Assembly: GCA_021775095.1 (NCBI GenBank)
Contig: JAJFII010000069.1
Coordinates: 62,001-126,000, forward strand
Reading direction: 5' to 3'
Source of the DNA: Rhodospirillales bacterium
Lineage (GTDB): Bacteria > Pseudomonadota > Alphaproteobacteria > Rhodospirillales > Casp-alpha2
Length of the DNA stretch: 64,000 bases
Positions 59,681-64,000 of the stretch are shown here, piece after piece. Below the pieces are notes generated by a model. That model made no database searches. It had not been told where the DNA came from and saw nothing but the letters and a program-made list of their open reading frames with translations. A program made the position numbers and the translations under genes. Within the stretch, counting starts at the first letter, position 1. Each line of letters begins with the position of its first letter.

Positions 59681-59806
59681 AGCTCTTAAAATGGGGCTGA
59701 TTTCCCCTATAAGCCATTGATAAACAACAATCACCCACGGTACTTGCGCCGAGGTGAGCCTGTGTTACACTTCTCGATGAATAGAAGCAGAAGACAAAGA
59801 CTTGTG

Positions 59807-59826
59807 TTGTAAATTCAATTATACAA
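59807..59826. promoter_or_regulatory. Inverted repeat upstream of the TAXI receptor gene
   Basis: TTGTA (59807-59811) and TACAA (59822-59826) with a 10-base AT-rich spacer lie 102 bases before the receptor start. The pattern is compatible with a GntR-type or similar operator. A small hairpin (CCGACG/CGTCGG, about 59859-59876) follows in the leader. Both are tentative. Confidence 0.3.
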
Positions 59827-59928
59827 TTGCGTTCCGCTAAATTTGGGAGGCGGTTGTGCCGACGGTTTTCTCGTCGGTATTTGATCACCCTTATTCGTTA
59901 AGGGCTTTATCTCAAGGAGGTTACCTAA

Positions 59929-60897
59929 ATGACGTTCAAAAAAATATTAGTCGCAACTGCAGCAGCAGCCGGTTTTGCCGTTGCAGCTGGAAGTGCAGGC
60001 GCAGTCGAATTCATTACGATTGGTACCGGTGGGGTCACCGGTGTGTATTATCCGACAGGCCAGTCTATTTGCCGTTTGGTAAATAAAGGCAAAAGTAGCC
60101 ATGGCGTTCGTTGTTCTGCGGAATCTACGGGTGGTTCGGTTTATAACATCAATACCATCCGCGCTGGCGAACTGGACATGGGTGTTGCCCAGTCCGATTG
60201 GCAGTATCATTCCTACAATGGGACATCAAAATTTAAGGACCAGGGACCATACAAAGAGTTGCGCGCCGTCTTTTCCGTTCATGCGGAACCGGTCAGTATC
60301 GTTGCCCGCAATGATTCCGGTATCAAAACCGTCGCCGATCTGAAGGACAAACGGGTGAACATCGGCAACCCCGGTTCAGGTACCGAAGCCACTTGGGGTG
60401 TCATGTGGGGGGCCATGGGGATGCAAAATTCCGACCTCAAATTGACCGCACAAATGAAGTCCGCTGAAACCCCAAGCGCCCTTTGTGACAATAAGATTGA
60501 CGCGTTTTTCTGGCTGGTCGGTAACCCGTCTGCCCTGAATAAGGAAGCCGCAACAACTTGTGATGTTACCTTTGCAAATCTTGAACATCCGGCAATTGCC
60601 AAATTGATCGCTGATAATCCCTTTTATCGTTGGGCAACTATCCCCGGCGGTATGTATCGCGGCAATCCAAATGACATCAAAACTTTTGGTGTTGGCGCAA
60701 CCTTTGTTTCATCAACACGGGCATCTGACAAAACCGTGTATGAGGTGGTTAAAGCCGTCTTTAGTAATTTTAAACAGTTCCAAAAAATGCATCCGGCATT
60801 TGGAAACCTGAAAGAAAGCGAAATGATTAAAGATGCGCTTTCGGCTCCCCTGCATGGCGGGGCAGTGAAATATTACAAAGAACGTGGCTGGATGTAG
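59929..60897 (+). CDS. TAXI-family TRAP transporter substrate-binding receptor
   Basis: A 322-residue periplasmic binding protein. The signal peptide ILVATAAAAGFAVAAGSAGA ends near residue 24. The mature protein begins with the TAXI hallmark EFITIGTGGVTGVYYPTGQ, then STGGSVYNINTI, GVAQSDWQYHSYNG, and NIGNPGSGTEATWGVMW. It captures the substrate for the fused permease. The ribosome site AAGGAGGTTACC is near perfect, which suits high expression. A terminator between it and the permease probably keeps permease levels lower. Substrate unknown; TAXI systems are known mostly for C4/C5 acids and amino acids. Confidence 0.94.
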   Translation: MTFKKILVATAAAAGFAVAAGSAGAVEFITIGTGGVTGVYYPTGQSICRLVNKGKSSHGVRCSAESTGGSVYNINTIRAGELDMGVAQSDWQYHSYNGTSKFKDQGPYKELRAVFSVHAEPVSIVARNDSGIKTVADLKDKRVNIGNPGSGTEATWGVMWGAMGMQNSDLKLTAQMKSAETPSALCDNKIDAFFWLVGNPSALNKEAATTCDVTFANLEHPAIAKLIADNPFYRWATIPGGMYRGNPNDIKTFGVGATFVSSTRASDKTVYEVVKAVFSNFKQFQKMHPAFGNLKESEMIKDALSAPLHGGAVKYYKERGWM

Positions 60898-60909
60898 ATC
60901 CGGTAATGG

Positions 60910-60940
60910 GCGGGGGGGCTTTGGCCCCCCCGCTTATTTT
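60910..60940 (+). terminator. Strong hairpin terminator between TAXI receptor and permease
   Basis: GCGGGGGGGC and GCCCCCCCGC form a 10-bp stem with a TTTG loop, followed by TTATTTTT. It lies 12 bases after the receptor stop, inside the operon. Partial termination would favour receptor over permease. Confidence 0.9.
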
Positions 60941-61034
60941 TCCTTTTTAATAATTTTTCACATTTCACATGGACGTTCATCATTTGGGGGAATAACCACC
61001 TCAGGGGGTTCTGACTTAGCCGGGGAGACAGTCA

Positions 61035-63626
61035 ATGTCAGAGGAAATTAAACAAGCGCCAGCGGCATCTCAGGATGAGTTGGCGGATATGATTGCCGAT
61101 TCTGACACCGGGGGGCGCAACCCAACGGGAATTTCGGCTAAAGTCCTGTGGATCGTGCCACTCCTTTGGGCGCTGTTTCAACTTTGGTACGTCTCGCCCC
61201 TGGCCTTCATTTTTAATATTGGTTTGTTTAACTCCACAGAAGCCCGTTCGATTCACCTGGCCTTCGCGATTTTTCTGGCGTTTTTAGCATTTCCCGCCTT
61301 TAAGAGTTCACCCCGATCCTATATTCCCATCGTCGACTGGGTTCTGGCTTTTGTCGCCGCCGCATGCGCCGGTTATATTTTTGTGGTCTACCGCGAACTG
61401 GCGGAGCGCCCCGGCCTGCCGACAACCGAAGATATCGTGTTTTCCGCCATCGGCATTGTGATGATCCTGGAAGCCACGCGTCGGGCCCTGGGTCCGCCAT
61501 TGATGGTAGTCGCAATTGTCTTCATGATTTATGCCTTTGGCGGTGCCCATATGCCGGAAATAATCGCCCACCAGGGGCCCAGTATTAATAAGGGAATGTC
61601 CCACTATTTTCTGACGACGGAAGGCGTGTTTGGCGTCGCCCTGGGCGTTTCCACCAGTATGGTCTTTTTGTTTGTTCTGTTTGGCTCCCTGTTGGAAAAG
61701 GCCGGTGCCGGGAACTACTTTATCCGTGTTGCTTTTGCATTGATGGGACACATGCGTGGCGGCCCGGCGAAGGCTGCGGTTGTCTCGTCGGGATTAACCG
61801 GGCTGGTTTCGGGATCGGCGATCGCAAATGTGGTGACCACAGGTACCTTTACCATCCCTTTGATGAAAAAGGTCGGATTTTCATCGGAAAAAGCCGGTGC
61901 CGTAGAAGTTGCGTCGTCGACAAATGGTCAGTTGACACCGCCGATCATGGGTGCCGTTGCCTTCCTGATGGTCGAATTTGTCGGCATCACCTATACGGAA
62001 GTGATTACCCATGCGGCCTTGCCGGCCCTGATTTCTTATATGGCACTTGTTTATATTGTGCATTTGGAGGCCGTAAAGGCCGATATGAAGGGCATCCCCC
62101 GGCGTAACCCGCCCAAATTCCTTCAGAGTTTGACCAGTTTTCTGCTGTCGTTTGTTGGCATCGCGGTGGTATGCGCAATTGTTTATTACACCCTCGGCTG
62201 GACAAAAGTGGCCTTCGGTGACGCAACCCCATGGATTGCCGCGGTTGCCATGATTATCGCTTACGTGGGGCTCGTCAAATACGCAGTGCGTTTTCCGGAA
62301 CTGGCGACGGATATGGAAATCGACGTTCTGCCGCCGGCCGGTGAAACAATTAAAGCGGGTCTCTATTTTCTGCTTCCGGTGTTCTTGTTGGTCTGGTGTC
62401 TGGTGGTTGAACGTCTGTCGCCGGGCCTAGCCGCCTTTTGGGCGACGGCCTTTATGTTATTTCTGTTGCTGACGCAGGGTGCCCTTAAATCGGTAATGCG
62501 AGGGACCAGTGAAACCATTGGCGATCAAATGGCAACCGGCCTGAAAGACGTGGTCGATGGCCTGATCAACGGTTCTCGTAACATGATTGGGATCGGTGTG
62601 GCGACGGCTGCTGCGGGGATTATTGTCGGTACGGTGACTCTGACTCCCATTGGTCAGGTCATGGGCGAACTGGTTGAGTTCCTGTCCGGTGGTTATCTGA
62701 TCCTGATGCTGTTCTGGACGGCGGTTTTCAGCCTGATTCTGGGTATGGGACTGCCGACAACGGCAAATTATATTGTCGTCTCGTCGCTGATGGCGCCGGT
62801 GATTGTCACCATTGGTGCAGAAAATGGCCTGATTGTACCGCTGATCGCGGCTCATATGTTTGTCTTCTATTTTGGTATTCTGGCCGATGATACGCCGCCG
62901 GTGGCGATGGCTGCCTTTGCCGCCGCGGCGATTTCCGGCGGTGATCCCATCAAAACGGGTCTGCAGGGGTTCGCTTACGACATTCGAACCGCAATTCTGC
63001 CGTTTCTGTTCATTTTTAATACGGAAATTCTGATGATCGGCGTGGAGACCTGGTACCATCTGTTGATTACTGTGATAACGGCGATAATTGCGATGTTGCT
63101 GTTTGCTGCCGCGACCCAGGGATTCTTTATTGTGCGCTGCAAAATCTGGGAAATCGTGGCTTTGTTATTGATTGCCTTTACCCTGTTCCGGCCAGCCTAT
63201 TGGATGGATCAGCTATACCCGCCGTTGGTCGAAGCGCCAGCCGCCCAAATTTATGAGGTTGCCAAATCCCTCCCGGAAAACAGCCAGATTCGCGTGCGCG
63301 TGGTTGGTATTGATTTTGACGAGAAAAAAATCGACAAGATAATCATGCTGCCGGTGGGTTTGAACGGCGAAGGCAAGGATCGGCTGTCGAAAGCCGCCGG
63401 TTTGGATTTACGCGAAGAAGCTGGAAAATATGTGATCGAACAGGTTCAGTTCGATGGTGCGGCGGATAAACAAGGGCTTGGTGATTTGAATACCGGTGAA
63501 ATCGCCAATGTGGTCATTGAGTCCGACAGACCAGCAAAACAATGGATGTATGTGCCGGCCGTCTTCCTGATGGGTTTAATTATCCTGTTACAAAGGCGCC
63601 GTCGTCCGTCAATCGCAACCGCTTAA
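61035..63626 (+). CDS. Fused TRAP transporter permease (4TM plus 12TM), TAXI type
   Basis: An 863-residue inner membrane protein combining the small (DctQ-like) and large (DctM-like) TRAP subunits. The first about 170 residues carry four spans. The large-subunit family motifs follow: GGPAKAAVVSSGLTGLVSGS, TSTNGQLTPPIMGAVAF-like (SSTNGQLTPPIMGAVAFL), GMGLPTTANYIVVSSLMAP, and FYFGILADDTPPVAMAAFA. A C-terminal soluble stretch of about 130 residues (VRVVGIDFDEKKIDKIIML) fits the extra domain seen in this subfamily. It works with the receptor as a sodium-coupled importer. ATG 61035 has GGGGAGA upstream; the universal stress protein gene follows after 13 bases. Confidence 0.94.
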   Translation: MSEEIKQAPAASQDELADMIADSDTGGRNPTGISAKVLWIVPLLWALFQLWYVSPLAFIFNIGLFNSTEARSIHLAFAIFLAFLAFPAFKSSPRSYIPIVDWVLAFVAAACAGYIFVVYRELAERPGLPTTEDIVFSAIGIVMILEATRRALGPPLMVVAIVFMIYAFGGAHMPEIIAHQGPSINKGMSHYFLTTEGVFGVALGVSTSMVFLFVLFGSLLEKAGAGNYFIRVAFALMGHMRGGPAKAAVVSSGLTGLVSGSAIANVVTTGTFTIPLMKKVGFSSEKAGAVEVASSTNGQLTPPIMGAVAFLMVEFVGITYTEVITHAALPALISYMALVYIVHLEAVKADMKGIPRRNPPKFLQSLTSFLLSFVGIAVVCAIVYYTLGWTKVAFGDATPWIAAVAMIIAYVGLVKYAVRFPELATDMEIDVLPPAGETIKAGLYFLLPVFLLVWCLVVERLSPGLAAFWATAFMLFLLLTQGALKSVMRGTSETIGDQMATGLKDVVDGLINGSRNMIGIGVATAAAGIIVGTVTLTPIGQVMGELVEFLSGGYLILMLFWTAVFSLILGMGLPTTANYIVVSSLMAPVIVTIGAENGLIVPLIAAHMFVFYFGILADDTPPVAMAAFAAAAISGGDPIKTGLQGFAYDIRTAILPFLFIFNTEILMIGVETWYHLLITVITAIIAMLLFAAATQGFFIVRCKIWEIVALLLIAFTLFRPAYWMDQLYPPLVEAPAAQIYEVAKSLPENSQIRVRVVGIDFDEKKIDKIIMLPVGLNGEGKDRLSKAAGLDLREEAGKYVIEQVQFDGAADKQGLGDLNTGEIANVVIESDRPAKQWMYVPAVFLMGLIILLQRRRRPSIATA

Positions 63627-63639
63627 AGGTGGATTAAAA

Positions 63640-64000
63640 ATGTTTAATACAATTTTGTTGCCGATCGATCTTGACCACCAAAGTTCCTGGGAAAAGGCCC
63701 TGCCGACGGCCTTGGAATTCAGTCGGGCGTCGGGCGGCAGTCTCCATTTGTTAACGGTTTTACCGGATTTTGGTTTGCCGATTGTCGGCCAGTATTTCCC
63801 CGAAGGGTATGAAAAACAAATGGCTGACCATGTTTTGCAAAAACTGCACGAATTCGTTGACGCCAATGTTCCGGCGGAAATGAAGGTCCAACATATTGTT
63901 GGCGAAGGATCCGTCTATCAGGTTATTTTGTCGATTGCCAAAAAAATTAATGCGGATGTCATTGTAATGGGGGCCCACCGACCGGAACTTAAGGACTACC
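63640..64000 (+). CDS. Universal stress protein (UspA family), 3' end beyond window
   Basis: The first 120 residues of a UspA-fold protein: it opens MFNTILLPIDLDHQSSWEKA, with LHLLTVLPD and the later ADVIVMGAH typical of the nucleotide-binding fold. The usual C-terminal GSxxxxV segment lies beyond the edge. In many TAXI TRAP operons a Usp binds ATP and modulates the transporter (TeaD is the known case for the ectoine TRAP), so a regulatory role here is reasonable inference. Confidence 0.9.
   Translation, partial: MFNTILLPIDLDHQSSWEKALPTALEFSRASGGSLHLLTVLPDFGLPIVGQYFPEGYEKQMADHVLQKLHEFVDANVPAEMKVQHIVGEGSVYQVILSIAKKINADVIVMGAHRPELKDY

Overview
The window is chromosomal DNA from an alphaproteobacterium, most likely a Rhodospirillales-like marine or freshwater heterotroph. 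I infer this from a complete division and cell wall (dcw) cluster in alphaproteobacterial order, a separate F0 ATP synthase operon carrying both b and b' subunits, the run lpxC-bamD-recN-ligA, the block smc-dsbA-dciA near mutY, and a TAXI-type TRAP transporter followed by a universal stress protein gene. No tRNA or rRNA gene, CRISPR array, prophage or intact insertion sequence was seen.

Layout. 1-5.4 kb: a large 5-oxoprolinase/hydantoinase A-B fusion gene (minus strand, cut by the window edge) diverges from a winged-helix regulator; the two share a palindromic operator/promoter. A D-2-hydroxyacid dehydrogenase follows. 5.4-9.8 kb: two minus-strand pairs, DUF898 membrane protein plus M48 protease, and FAD oxidoreductase plus class II aldolase. 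9.9-13.2 kb: plus-strand BASS-like transporter, DUF3750 protein, TerB/DnaJ protein and a peptidoglycan amidase. 13.2-16.7 kb: the RNase P RNA gene, a DUF1801 gene interrupted by one in-frame amber codon, a ferric-reductase-like flavocytochrome, the remnant of a carboxymuconolactone decarboxylase-type gene, and a DUF2161 gene.

16.5-35.6 kb: the dcw cluster mraZ-rsmH-ftsL-ftsI-murE-murF-mraY-murD-ftsW-murG-murC-murB-ddl-ftsQ-ftsA-ftsZ, tightly packed with many 4-base overlaps. It makes the peptidoglycan precursor from UDP-GlcNAc to lipid II and supplies the divisome. Five TGGG repeats with exact 10-bp period upstream of mraZ look like an expanded MraZ autoregulatory site, and a strong terminator follows ftsZ. 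35.7-37.5 kb holds a 52-residue membrane protein, a PilZ protein and an EamA exporter. lpxC, bamD, recN, ligA and a fumarylacetoacetate-hydrolase-family gene follow; a 260-bp element with perfect 21-bp terminal inverted repeats sits between bamD and recN.

45.4-57 kb: the minus-strand F0 operon (atpI-atpB-atpE-atpF'-atpF), then smc, dsbA and dciA, an O-GlcNAc-transferase-like TPR protein, mutY (plus) and apt (minus). 57-64 kb: an OmpA-like envelope protein with a coiled coil, a class III aminotransferase, and a TAXI TRAP system (receptor, terminator, fused permease, universal stress protein cut by the window edge).

Most of the window is conserved housekeeping DNA. The items most worth a second look are the MraZ repeat array, the amber-interrupted DUF1801 gene, the inverted-repeat element, the symmetric divergent operator of the oxoprolinase locus, and the protein O-GlcNAc transferase homologue in the mutY-dciA gap. 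I did not find convincing evidence of a wholly new multi-gene system.
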